From positions 1 through 64,000 of the forward strand of contig NZ_VCBC01000011.1 in the NCBI RefSeq assembly GCF_005843925.1: a stretch of DNA of 64,000 bases, written 5' to 3'. This DNA comes from Thalassotalea litorea (GTDB lineage: Bacteria; Pseudomonadota; Gammaproteobacteria; Enterobacterales; Alteromonadaceae). Positions 18,386 through 27,725 of this stretch are shown in pieces. The translations under genes were made by a program, and so were the position numbers. The stretch's first letter is position 1. Each line of letters begins with the position of its first letter. The notes beneath the pieces are model-generated. The model was not told where the DNA came from. It ran no database searches and was given only the letters and a program-made list of their open reading frames with translations.

Positions 18386-19786
18386 CTATTCCTTGCCCGC
18401 TGACGGGGTGCGTTTTCTCGGTGAGCGTCGGCGTTTACGTGGCGCTTTAAAGCTTTTTAACATTTGTTGCTGGGTATCCGGCGACGCTTCCTGAAAATTA
18501 GTCCACCATTGTGCCAACTCTTCAACGTCACCGCCTTCCACCTTGCCCCGATACAATAAGAAATCGTAACCGGCTCTAAACCTTGGATGCTCGAGCGTTT
18601 TAAACGCACGACTACCTTCTCGACGTGTCAGTCGATGCTGCAGCGCAAATATGTCTTTCATTGGTAATTGAAAGCGTTTTGGAATGGCGATACTGCGTTG
18701 CTGTTCTTGCAATACCTGGCTCATCGCCACGAAAAATGCATCTTGTGATGATATGTCAGAATTGGCTAACAGTTGCTGGTTTTGCTTCTCAATTTCGTAC
18801 CAAAGCACCGCGGCTAATAAAAATGCTGGCGTAACTCGTTTGCCGTCATTGATCCGCTTATCGGTGTTAAATAAGACCTGACGAACAAAGTCAATGCTCT
18901 TATCGTCTGCATCTTGGGCGAGAGTTTGGCTAATATGCGGGAATAGAAATTCCAGCAGTTGATAATCGGCAAGCAAATCAAAATTTGCCCGTGCTTTGCC
19001 CGACAGAAAGAGTTTCATATATTCTTCGAACATTCGGGCGGCAGGAATATTTGCCATAAGTGGTGCCAATTCTCGAATCGGTTGTGCCGTATCTTTGGCA
19101 ATATCCATATCAAGTTTAGTGGCAAATCTTATCGCTCGAAGCATTCGCACCGGGTCTTCCCGATAACGGGTTTCTGGGTCGCCGATTAAACGAATTTTGC
19201 GGCGCTCAATATCTTCAAGGCCGTTGGCGAAATCAAAGACTTTAAAGTCTTTTGTGGAGTAATACAGAGCGTTGATGGTGAAATCACGACGTTCTGCGTC
19301 TTCTTCGATGCTACCGTAAATATTATCACGCAATAACATGCCGTCGTCACTGCGCTTTGAATGATCCTGCTTCCCTGGACGCGATTCTTTGTTTTCAGAG
19401 TTACTGTGGTGTCCCCTGAAGGTGGCCACTTCGATAATGTCGCGGCCAAATACGATATGAGCGAGTCGAAAGCGTCGCCCAATCAAACGGCAGTTGCGGA
19501 ATAATTTTTTGATTTGTTCCGGTGTCGCATTGGTGGCAATATCAAAATCTTTTGGGTGTTCACCGAGCAGGATGTCTCTGACACCGCCGCCCACCAAATA
19601 TGCGTCATATCCGCTTTTATTCAGACGATAGAGTACCTTCAGGGCATTATCGCTGATGTCTTTGCGGGAAATGTTGTGTTCATCGCGCGACAGGACGCGG
19701 GGAAACTGTTCACCCTTAGCCTGTTCATTGTCCATGTTTGGCGCCTTTCCTAGTATTTTTTTTACCAGCTTTTTCAATACGTTAAT
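18386..19786 (-). CDS. pcnB: Poly(A) polymerase I, with probable AUU start
   Basis: It adds 3' poly(A) tails to RNA and so promotes decay. The nucleotidyltransferase core shows LVGGGVRDILLG and KDFDIATNATP with the catalytic Asp pair, then RRFRLAHIVFG, RRDFTINALYY and GDPETRYREDPVRMLRAIRF, and a basic Arg/Lys-rich C-terminal tail. I start it at ATT 19784-19786 because GAGG (19795-19798 on this strand) lies 8 bases upstream. This gives 466 residues, and the 38-residue lead before ISRKDIS equals that of E. coli PcnB as I recall it; the E. coli gene is reported to start at AUU. An upstream TTG at 19807 lacks a ribosome binding site. Confidence 0.93.
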   Translation of the reverse strand: MNVLKKLVKKILGKAPNMDNEQAKGEQFPRVLSRDEHNISRKDISDNALKVLYRLNKSGYDAYLVGGGVRDILLGEHPKDFDIATNATPEQIKKLFRNCRLIGRRFRLAHIVFGRDIIEVATFRGHHSNSENKESRPGKQDHSKRSDDGMLLRDNIYGSIEEDAERRDFTINALYYSTKDFKVFDFANGLEDIERRKIRLIGDPETRYREDPVRMLRAIRFATKLDMDIAKDTAQPIRELAPLMANIPAARMFEEYMKLFLSGKARANFDLLADYQLLEFLFPHISQTLAQDADDKSIDFVRQVLFNTDKRINDGKRVTPAFLLAAVLWYEIEKQNQQLLANSDISSQDAFFVAMSQVLQEQQRSIAIPKRFQLPMKDIFALQHRLTRREGSRAFKTLEHPRFRAGYDFLLYRGKVEGGDVEELAQWWTNFQEASPDTQQQMLKSFKAPRKRRRSPRKRTPSAGKE

Positions 19787-20009
19787 CTTGCTTACCTCAA
19801 CCACCAATTAGGTTTCAAACAGAACCAGTAGTTGGTCGTCTTAAAAATAGGCGGCCATTATACCCGTTTACCTTCGAGTATGCACAGGGATGCTTTGATT
19901 TAATTGATAATTTGCGTGCGTGGTGCTGGTGTTCTCAGTATAGCCAACAAAATCCATTCAGTATTTTACTTAAACTCGATGACTCGGTCACATCAGGTAT
20001 GCGAGGCAA

Positions 20010-20939
20010 TCAGTATACGATTTCCTGCTTTTTGGGGATTTGAGTAAGATCCCAGTGTTCGACCGCAAAATGGATAAATTCGTCGATACTTGCCTCAAGT
20101 AGCATTGCAGGCGGGTTTTGACCTAGGAATTTTAAAGCTAGATAGAGAAGCTCCTGAGGACGGTGAGCATCGATAGCAGGGGCGCCATTTTGCTTGCTGA
20201 GCTTATAACCTTGTTCGGTAACTGCCAAGGGGACATGGGCATAGTCTGGTGCGGATATGTTTAGTGTTTTGTAAAGGGTCTGCTGGCGACATGTCGGTTG
20301 CAGTAAGTCACAACCGCGAACGATTTCAGTGATGCCCTGATAGATATCATCAACAACGACCGCTAATTGGTAAGCAAACAGGCCATCTCGTCGGAAAATT
20401 ATAAAATCTTCACAGGCAAGATTTTTTGATTGGGTGACAACGCCTTGAATCTTATCCTGAAATTGCATGCAGGGGTGAATATTGACCAGCCGCGTTGCCA
20501 GGTTATTAGCAAGCAAGTTTTCACCACTTAGGTTTAAGTCTCGGCAGTGACCTTGATAGACGCCTCCAGTTTTTTTTATCTGTGCGCGGGTGCAATTGCA
20601 CCCATAGGTCAAGCTTTGATCCTTTAGGTATGCAAGCGTATCCAGATACAGTTCATGCTGCTGGCTTTGATACAGCACCTCTTCATCCCAAAGCAGGCCG
20701 AAGGTTTCCAGTGTCTTAAGGATGGCTTTGTCAGCTCCCGGTTGTTCACGGGGAGGATCAATATCTTCGATGCGTACCAGCCATTTGCCATTCGCGTGTT
20801 TTGCCTGGCAGTAACTAGCAAGTGCAGCAATAAGAGAACCAAAATGCAAAGGTCCGGAGGGGGATGGAGCAAAACGCCCTCGATATTGATCCTGAGGGCG
20901 TTTATTTAGAAAAGCATTGAGAGGGTTGCTGAGAGTCAC
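20010..20939 (-). CDS. gluQ: Glutamyl-Q tRNA(Asp) synthetase
   Basis: This truncated GluRS paralogue glutamylates queuosine in tRNA(Asp). The 309-residue protein contains the catalytic core only. The HIGH-equivalent is in FAPSPSGPLHFGSL, the KMSKS-equivalent is KLSKQNGAP, and zinc ligands lie in YGCNCTRAQIKKTGGVYQGHC. It has no anticodon-binding domain, as expected. It follows dksA by 8 bases, the same pairing as in E. coli. Confidence 0.95.
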   Translation of the reverse strand: MTLSNPLNAFLNKRPQDQYRGRFAPSPSGPLHFGSLIAALASYCQAKHANGKWLVRIEDIDPPREQPGADKAILKTLETFGLLWDEEVLYQSQQHELYLDTLAYLKDQSLTYGCNCTRAQIKKTGGVYQGHCRDLNLSGENLLANNLATRLVNIHPCMQFQDKIQGVVTQSKNLACEDFIIFRRDGLFAYQLAVVVDDIYQGITEIVRGCDLLQPTCRQQTLYKTLNISAPDYAHVPLAVTEQGYKLSKQNGAPAIDAHRPQELLYLALKFLGQNPPAMLLEASIDEFIHFAVEHWDLTQIPKKQEIVY

Positions 20940-20947
20940 GTCAGACG

Positions 20948-21397
20948 TTAGCCTGCCATTTGACGCTCTTTAATCTCTGCAAGGGTTTTACATTCGATGC
21001 ATAAATCCGCAGTAGGGCGAGCTTCCAGTCGTTTGATACCAATTTCGATACCACAAGAGTCGCAGAACCCAAACTCACCGTCTTCGATAAGTTGCAGCGT
21101 CTTCTCAATCTTCTTTATTAGCTTACGTTCGCGGTCACGAGTACGGAGCTCGAGACTGAACTCTTCTTCCTGAGCTGCACGGTCAACGGGATCCGGGTAG
21201 TTTGCAGCTTCATCTTTCATATGGTTTACGGTTCCGTCAACGTTGTGACGTAATTCCGTGCGCCAAGCTTCCAGGATGATGCGAAAGTGATCTTCCTGGG
21301 CAGGGTTCATGTATTCTTCGCCTGCCGATTCTTTGTATGGCTGTACGCCAGCTTTGGCAAGAAAGCCCGTCGGATTATTCATTATATTTGTTGGCAT
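20948..21397 (-). CDS. dksA: RNA polymerase-binding transcription factor DksA
   Basis: DksA works with ppGpp at RNA polymerase in the stringent response. The 149-residue protein has a coiled-coil with the tip acidic pair in YPDPVDRA and a C-terminal zinc finger CDSCGIEIG...LCIEC. The start at 21397 gives the usual N-terminal length; GGAG lies a few bases upstream. It is probably the first gene of the dksA-gluQ unit. Confidence 0.97.
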   Translation of the reverse strand: MPTNIMNNPTGFLAKAGVQPYKESAGEEYMNPAQEDHFRIILEAWRTELRHNVDGTVNHMKDEAANYPDPVDRAAQEEEFSLELRTRDRERKLIKKIEKTLQLIEDGEFGFCDSCGIEIGIKRLEARPTADLCIECKTLAEIKERQMAG

Positions 21398-21559
21398 GCC
21401 GAATCTCCTAAAACAACGTCATTTGTAGAGCGATTAAATAGCGCGATTAAATTAATTGTGTATCTATAACAGAATGTCGAAACACTGGCAATGCCTGAAT
21501 TTCAATACTATTGGCGATATCGACTCGCTATATAAGGGCGATTAGTTTCTTTATCAAGG

Positions 21560-22267
21560 CTAAGGTAAAGCAAAATCTAATTTTTTTACCAAATTTATGC
21601 CCAATTCATCTATTTCACAACCGTAACAAAGAATTTCCACTCCAACGGCAACCGCTTGGATAATGAGTGCCGCATAGTGCGGATCGACGAAATCCGCGAT
21701 GCTGACTTGTTCAATGCCTGTATGTTGCACACAAAACATTAAAACCGACCGGTATCCTTGTGCTTTCATCGCCATTAATTCGCGGATATGCTTTTGTCCG
21801 CGTGTGGTGACCGCGTCGGGAAAATAGCCTTGTCCGTCTACCAGTAATGTCGTGGATTTTATTTCCACGTAGCAATCAGACCGGTCGGGATCCGTTAACA
21901 TTACATCAATCCGGGATCGCTCGTCGCCATACTTCACTTCTGTTTGACAATTTTGATAACCCGTTAGTTCACTGATCACCCCCTTTGAGATTGCTTCAAC
22001 GACGAGTTTATTGGCTTGGCCGGTATTCACGCCAATCCAATGCCCCTGATCATTTTGCACGAGCTCAAAGGTTTGTGGATATTTTCGGGTTTTGCTATCC
22101 GAGGTTGAATACCAAACAGTAAATCCCGGCTCGGCACAGCCCGTCATCGCACCGGTATTGGGGCAGTGAATAGTAATAACGCGGCCATCTTCCAGTTTTA
22201 TATCGGCAAGAAAACGCTTATAGCGCTTGATCAAAGTGGCGGATCGGAGAGGTTTTGCAAACTGCAT
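21560..22267 (-). CDS. sfsA: Sugar fermentation stimulation protein homolog SfsA
   Basis: SfsA-family protein, 235 residues, full length. It has the family blocks IHCPNTGAMTGCAEPG near the N terminus and a nuclease-like core with MLTDPDRSDCYVEIKSTTL, where Asp/Glu/Lys are arranged as in PD-(D/E)XK enzymes. The biochemical role is unsettled; the name comes from E. coli overexpression effects on maltose use. Linkage to dksA is conserved in gammaproteobacteria. Confidence 0.93.
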   Translation of the reverse strand: MQFAKPLRSATLIKRYKRFLADIKLEDGRVITIHCPNTGAMTGCAEPGFTVWYSTSDSKTRKYPQTFELVQNDQGHWIGVNTGQANKLVVEAISKGVISELTGYQNCQTEVKYGDERSRIDVMLTDPDRSDCYVEIKSTTLLVDGQGYFPDAVTTRGQKHIRELMAMKAQGYRSVLMFCVQHTGIEQVSIADFVDPHYAALIIQAVAVGVEILCYGCEIDELGINLVKKLDFALP

Positions 22268-22540
22268 TGTTCGTTCTGCTGTTAACGTCTATTGGGCCTA
22301 TTAAATCACAGTTAACGCTAATATCGCGAGAGATTTGGTGGGTAACGAATAATTACAGCGCCAGGGTAACTAGAAAATATTTCGTAGCTTTGTTAATCTT
22401 CCTCTCAATTAGAAATTGCAAACTTCTAACGGCAGTTAGACGCTACACAATTTATCGACAGGGAAGGTCACTGACAGGTTTTAGTGTCGTTTATATTCCC
22501 TTGGGTAATGGCATCAATAAAATAAAAAAGGGAAGTAAAC

Positions 22541-25500
22541 GTGAAAAACACATGGTATATCTGGGTGTTCCTGTCCGTATTGACATCTTTCACTGCGACA
22601 GCAGCGAGAGAAGCAATCAAAGTACAGGATAAAGTTGTATACACCTTATATTCTGCCCCCAACAAAATAACGCGTTACGATATACAACAGAATAAGTTTC
22701 TGGGTGAATTGGCTTTGGCTAAAGTGCCAACGGCGTTCGCGTTAGATAGCACCACTATTTACGTAGCCTATCATCGTGAATTATATGCGATTGATATTGC
22801 GACGGGAGACGCAAGCTTTATTCGCAATTCGACCGCGGATATTCAGAAAATTGCGGTAACACCATCCAAAGTTCACTTTGTAGAAAATGACAATATTGTT
22901 TCAATAGATAAAAATGATACCACTAAGGTAAATCAGTATTCACGATGGTATAGGCCCAGACAACTCGTATACTCTTCCGTAAAAAATGCATTTTACTACC
23001 GCGATTCTGGGGTGTCCCCTTCTGATATCCACAAAATTGAGCTGGATGTCAATGAGTTACCGGTATCTGCGATGGAAAGTCCATATCATGGTGATTATCC
23101 GAGCGCATCGGAACTTTACTTAAACGCCAGTGAAAATAAAATTTACGACAATAGTGGAACGATTTATTTCACCTCGGATCTGACGTACGCTGGCAGTCTT
23201 TCGGTAAATGTCGATTTATTAACGTTTATTGAAGACAACCCGGTGGTTGCAAATGGCAACCAGTTACATTTATTTTCACCAACAAATATCGAACTAGGCC
23301 AGGTAGCTCTTGATGATAATGTCTACTTCATTGTTGGCAATGAATCGGAAGTTATCGCTTTTATTGATTCAGACGGGGTAACCGAAGTTAAGGCTTATGA
23401 CGTTTCTTCATTTAGTTTACCTAAGGCCGGAGAACCCGGCGATCCGCACACGAGCTTTATTGAACCAGAGTTGTACGGTGATGATGGTATGGACACCATC
23501 TATATGCTGGATCATGAATCATTAACAATCTATCGTTGGTCGTTATCAGAAGAAGATTTTCTTTCTTCATGGGCGCTAATTGATCCTCCAGCCTGGATGA
23601 CGGTATCGAATAGCCATCAACGTTTATATTTAGGCTATCCGACTGGCAAGGTAACCTATTTTGATCTCACCAACAGTAGCCCTGAAGAAACTCATTTTAC
23701 TACACTGGCTACAGGCGTTAGAGGCTTAATCTCTGCCGGTAATTATCTGTTTGCAGCAGACGGTTCGGGCGCCTGGAACACGCATTATACATTTGATCAA
23801 TCAGGTACCATCGTTTCCAGTGACGACTGGCGTAACACCAGTTCGACCTATTTATTTAATGACAATACCAACCGCGTTTATCACTATCGTGACGGAACGT
23901 CCCCGAATGACCTGGAGTGGGCCGGTATTGCCCCTGAAACAGGCTTATTAGACGGACATGGTGATTCTCCCTATCACGGCGGAGATTTACGCGTCTCCCG
24001 TCCGTTGTTAAATAGCTATGACAAACAATTGCTACTTAATGGCGCAGGCCAATTATTAGACGCCATCTCGTTGAATATACTGAATTCTCTTGCCAACGAC
24101 ATCAGTGATGCTGTTTGGCATACCCAGCAATTAATTACACTCAGGGCAGGTACCCAAAATCTGCAGTTTTGGGGGAGTAATTATCAATTACTATCAGAGG
24201 CTAATTTCAAAGGTGCCGAACTTTTGAAAATGTTTGGATTAGGACAGGATCTGGCACTATTAACTCGTAAAGATGGCTTGTTAAAGGTTCAACACTATAA
24301 CTTAAATGATATGCCAGATGCCGATAGCGATGGTCTGCACGACCTGATTGATAACTGTCCGGCGGATGCAAATATGAATCAACTGGATTCTGATGCTGAT
24401 TCATCAGGGGATGTCTGTGATTTGGATGATGATAATGATTCGATACCTGATTCGGATGAAATTGCGTTTGGTCTGGATCCCCTCGATGCAGCGGATGCTT
24501 TGTTAGATATGGATAATGACGGTTTTAACAATCTGATTGAATTCTTGTATCGCTCAGATATGAATGATGCATCCTCAATACCTTCGCCGATCAGCTCATT
24601 AACCGAGGATTTTAACGATAGCTGGCCTCTGGGCTTTTACAACAGCATTGATTCATTAAACCAGCCTTGGATATTGACATATCTGGATGGTAGCTCTCAG
24701 GGCGTTTTGATGGCGGTTGCTCCGTTGCATACTGAAAACTTTAACGAAGTGAATTTGGCCGGTTATTTTAACGCAGGTGTTTTGCATTTTGATTATAAAG
24801 TGGTAGGTGACTATGACTATCGTTATGATTTTAATGTACTTCTCAATGGTGAGATGATTCGAGGCTCCCGAACATCTCTGGAAAATAATTGGTATCGATA
24901 TCAATTTACGATACCAGAAGGTGTCCAGACTCTATCATTTAGAATCAGCGCGGATACTCTTTGGGGACATGAAACTCAGACTAACTATTATCTGGACAAT
25001 TTTACATTCAGTCCTGACTCAGATGATGATGGTATCAGCGATACGGTAGATAACTGCCCATTTATTTACAATCCCTGGCAAAATGATAACGACGGTGATG
25101 GTATCGGCAATGAGTGTGATTCGACACCGAACACGCCAGACATCGATACTGATGGTGACGGCTTTGTTGATGGGTTAGATAACTGTCCGGCAATAGCAAA
25201 CCCCGGACAGGAAAATTTAGATGGCGATGAGTATGGCGATGTTTGTGATCAGGACATCGATGGCGATGGCATCGACAATGAAACAGAACAGGGTTTTCAT
25301 TTTCTGGATGAGCGCAATCCTGATGATGGCCGACTAGATCAGGATAACGATGGTGTCGATAATGCCACAGAAATATTGAATGATCGTGATCCTGGTGCAT
25401 TTGATGAGTACTTAACGTTTAATCTGATGGACTATTTCCCGCTAGGAGATATCACCAAGACGTATGTTTCCAGCGATGCCACATGGACTGAGATAATGAC

Positions 25501-26089
25501 GCAAGGAAATCGTAATAATGAATTTCTTGTTGAAACCAATGATGGTGCGCGCTGGGCAATAATTATGGAAGAGCAATGCCTGTATATAGAAGAGCGTCCG
25601 GATGTGGGAGAGTCAATTTCTGAAATAGAATTGAATAACTGGTGCTACTTACCAAGGAAACTTTCGCAGTTCCAAAAATTTTCCGTTGAGATGAGCCTTA
25701 TTCTTTATGATGAATCCGGTAGTGCTGTGTTTACTTCACCGCAAACCCGAGAGTTTGAGTTAATTAATTTTGGTGAGATGCAATGGCAGGGAAAAACCTA
25801 TGAATTTATTACCATAAATGTTGTTAATAGATTTGAACATGGTGATATTCATGAGTATCAGATGACACTCCTGAAAGGTGTCGGTCAAGTGAGTTGGGCT
25901 CATGATCCGGATCAGCTACTGCAATCAATCGAAGTCAGCCGCTTAAACACTTCGTATTTGACTCCCGAAGCTAACCAGGAAAGTGACAAAGCCAATAAAA
26001 GTGATGGCGGAGGTGGGAGTACTGGAACACTACCACTATTGGCCTTGGCAACAATTTTTATCTTCAGAAGCCGCAGGCGGTTTATGTAG
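22541..26089 (+). CDS. Large secreted protein with thrombospondin type-3 repeats and GlyGly-CTERM tail
   Basis: This 1182-residue protein starts at GTG 22541 after a good GGAAG site. A signal peptide (about 1-22) is followed by a beta-rich, propeller-like region (about 25-585) in which an SPYHGD motif recurs. Calcium-binding thrombospondin type-3 repeats follow in two blocks (about 590-680 and 825-950; DxDxDG and DNCP words), separated by a jelly-roll-like domain. The C terminus has GGGGSTGTLPLLALA, a hydrophobic helix and RSRRR: the GlyGly-CTERM signal, recognised by rhombosortase and linked to type II secretion in Vibrio and Shewanella. It is probably cell-surface or released. The function is unknown. 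Confidence 0.85.
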   Translation: MKNTWYIWVFLSVLTSFTATAAREAIKVQDKVVYTLYSAPNKITRYDIQQNKFLGELALAKVPTAFALDSTTIYVAYHRELYAIDIATGDASFIRNSTADIQKIAVTPSKVHFVENDNIVSIDKNDTTKVNQYSRWYRPRQLVYSSVKNAFYYRDSGVSPSDIHKIELDVNELPVSAMESPYHGDYPSASELYLNASENKIYDNSGTIYFTSDLTYAGSLSVNVDLLTFIEDNPVVANGNQLHLFSPTNIELGQVALDDNVYFIVGNESEVIAFIDSDGVTEVKAYDVSSFSLPKAGEPGDPHTSFIEPELYGDDGMDTIYMLDHESLTIYRWSLSEEDFLSSWALIDPPAWMTVSNSHQRLYLGYPTGKVTYFDLTNSSPEETHFTTLATGVRGLISAGNYLFAADGSGAWNTHYTFDQSGTIVSSDDWRNTSSTYLFNDNTNRVYHYRDGTSPNDLEWAGIAPETGLLDGHGDSPYHGGDLRVSRPLLNSYDKQLLLNGAGQLLDAISLNILNSLANDISDAVWHTQQLITLRAGTQNLQFWGSNYQLLSEANFKGAELLKMFGLGQDLALLTRKDGLLKVQHYNLNDMPDADSDGLHDLIDNCPADANMNQLDSDADSSGDVCDLDDDNDSIPDSDEIAFGLDPLDAADALLDMDNDGFNNLIEFLYRSDMNDASSIPSPISSLTEDFNDSWPLGFYNSIDSLNQPWILTYLDGSSQGVLMAVAPLHTENFNEVNLAGYFNAGVLHFDYKVVGDYDYRYDFNVLLNGEMIRGSRTSLENNWYRYQFTIPEGVQTLSFRISADTLWGHETQTNYYLDNFTFSPDSDDDGISDTVDNCPFIYNPWQNDNDGDGIGNECDSTPNTPDIDTDGDGFVDGLDNCPAIANPGQENLDGDEYGDVCDQDIDGDGIDNETEQGFHFLDERNPDDGRLDQDNDGVDNATEILNDRDPGAFDEYLTFNLMDYFPLGDITKTYVSSDATWTEIMTQGNRNNEFLVETNDGARWAIIMEEQCLYIEERPDVGESISEIELNNWCYLPRKLSQFQKFSVEMSLILYDESGSAVFTSPQTREFELINFGEMQWQGKTYEFITINVVNRFEHGDIHEYQMTLLKGVGQVSWAHDPDQLLQSIEVSRLNTSYLTPEANQESDKANKSDGGGGSTGTLPLLALATIFIFRSRRRFM

Positions 26090-26104
26090 AGGTTAAGGAT
26101 TACA

Positions 26105-26138
26105 GACAAGGGAAGCGAGAATGCTTCCCTTGTCTTTA
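26105..26138 (+). terminator. Intrinsic terminator after the TSP3 protein gene
   Basis: A perfect 12-bp stem (GACAAGGGAAGC / GCTTCCCTTGTC) with a 6-base loop is followed by TTTAT, 15 bases past the stop codon. It separates this gene from pepB, which must then have its own promoter in the short gap 26139-26198. Confidence 0.85.
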
Positions 26139-26198
26139 TCCAAGTGTTGATTGTCACTATAATCGAACTACTGATAACTGTTATAAAGGATTTTTTCA

Positions 26199-27488
26199 AT
26201 GACTGCAGCCGCGACGATTAAGCTGGCAACAAAGGGTGCGAGTGATAACTGGCAATCGGGTAACTTACTTAGATTTGTAAACGATGATATCGAGATATGC
26301 GTTGGTTCCTTGGAAAATATAGACTTGCGAGCCATTCAGCAGGCGGGTCGAAAAATCGAAGCATTGGGAGTTGAAACGGCGCAGCTTCAAGGTGATTACT
26401 GGAGTGAGAACGCTCAATGGGCATTCGCTCAGGGCTTTACCAAGGTGGGGAAACTCGAGAACGTACTATTTTGCGGTGCTGCCGATATGGTCAACCGATT
26501 GCATCAAAAGCAGGCGGTTTACGCCTGGGCTCGCGATTTAATCAATCAAACACCATCGCAATTGGTGCCGGTGTCTCTGGCGAATCAAGCTGCAGATTAT
26601 TTAAAAACCCTGGCACCGGATGCTATCCGTATCGATACCATCATTGGTGAAGATCTGGAAACACAGGGATGGACTGGTATTTACAATGTCGGCAAAGGCA
26701 GCGTGAACCCGCCTGCGATGTTAACGGTTGATTACAATCCAAGTGGTGATGCGGATACCCCGGTTTACGCCGTCTTAGTTGGCAAAGGCATTACCTTTGA
26801 CAGTGGTGGGTACTCGATAAAACCAAGTGCCGGCATGTTCTCGATGAAATGCGATATGGGTGGCGCGGCAACAGCGGCTGCGGCACTGGCACTAGCCATT
26901 CAATGGGGCTTGAATAAACGGGTGAAGTTGATTTTATGCTGTGCGGAAAACATGGTCAGTGATCACGCCTATAAGCTTGGCGATATTCTGACTTATAAAA
27001 ACGGCACAAGCGTGGAAATTGCCAATACCGATGCCGAAGGACGTTTGGTGCTGGCCGATGGCTTGATTGCGGCGAGCGAAGATACCCCAGAAATGATTAT
27101 TGATGCCGCGACGTTAACCGGTGCGGCGATGTTAGCCACAGGGGGGGAATACAATGCCCTGTTTTCTATGGATAAGTCATTGATGGCTAATGCTCTCGTA
27201 CTTGCCGATGACGTGAATGACCCCGCCTGGCCATTGCCATTGGAAAGTTTTCATCAGGGTAAATGTCCTTCCGCGTTTGCAGATACCGCAAATTCTACCA
27301 CGCAAAAAGGCGGAGGCGGCGGTGGGGCGAGCAATGCCGCTGGGTTTTTGGCAAGGTTTGTCGAACCTCAAGGGAAGGGCTGGTTACATATCGATTTGTC
27401 AGCGTGTTATCACGAGCGCAGTAATAGCATGTGGGCGGCAGGGGCAACGGGTAGCGGTATTGCCACCATTACCAGCCTGATTTTGTAA
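26199..27488 (+). CDS. pepB: Peptidase B, M17 leucyl aminopeptidase family
   Basis: This cytosolic metallo-aminopeptidase has 429 residues, the length of PepB rather than the longer PepA. The M17 signature NTDAEGRLVLADGL is intact, as are the metal-ligand region GKGITFDSGGYSIKPSAGM and KCDMGGAATAA. The start has AAGGA upstream. A Gly-rich stretch (KGGGGGGASNAAGFL) sits where the family has a conserved loop before the final helix. Confidence 0.92.
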   Translation: MTAAATIKLATKGASDNWQSGNLLRFVNDDIEICVGSLENIDLRAIQQAGRKIEALGVETAQLQGDYWSENAQWAFAQGFTKVGKLENVLFCGAADMVNRLHQKQAVYAWARDLINQTPSQLVPVSLANQAADYLKTLAPDAIRIDTIIGEDLETQGWTGIYNVGKGSVNPPAMLTVDYNPSGDADTPVYAVLVGKGITFDSGGYSIKPSAGMFSMKCDMGGAATAAAALALAIQWGLNKRVKLILCCAENMVSDHAYKLGDILTYKNGTSVEIANTDAEGRLVLADGLIAASEDTPEMIIDAATLTGAAMLATGGEYNALFSMDKSLMANALVLADDVNDPAWPLPLESFHQGKCPSAFADTANSTTQKGGGGGGASNAAGFLARFVEPQGKGWLHIDLSACYHERSNSMWAAGATGSGIATITSLIL

Positions 27489-27650
27489 ATTAGTATGCGA
27501 ATACGGTAAACGGCTGAGCTTTTTACTCCGCTGTTGGCCGTAGTCCGCGACGAAAAGTTACCCTTGATTCTTCAAAATGCTAGTTGTGAGATATGGCAGA
27601 ACCTGCTTGGTTTTAGCCATTGCGACTGCTAGTGCATGCCATAATATCCT

Positions 27651-27695
27651 GACACCTTTGACACCTTTGACACCTTTGACACCTTTGACACCTTA
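27651..27695. repeat. Tandem 9-bp repeat, five copies
   Basis: GACACCTTT is repeated four times exactly, followed by a fifth copy ending in TTA, in the gap between the convergent pepB and UbiA-like genes. It is a short microsatellite-like array prone to slippage. It is not inside a gene and I see no function for it. Confidence 0.9.
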
Positions 27696-27724
27696 GGGAG
27701 TTTCAATTTTCGCGAGAAACTCCC
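27696..27724 (-). terminator. Hairpin at the end of the UbiA-like gene
   Basis: A perfect 9-bp stem (GGGAGTTTC / GAAACTCCC) with an 11-base loop lies directly after the stop codon of the minus-strand gene. There is only a weak T-rich context on either side, so it may serve both convergent genes. Confidence 0.5.
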
Positions 27725-27725
27725 G

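Noticed and set aside
25062..25400. Minus-strand His-rich frame inside the TSP3 region
   Set aside because: It is the shadow of GAT/GAC-rich calcium-binding repeats, which read as His-rich codons on the other strand.
27651..27724. Attachment site or integron-type element at the 9-bp repeats and hairpin
   Set aside because: There is no integrase, tRNA gene or flanking duplication nearby; a microsatellite beside a terminator hairpin explains it.
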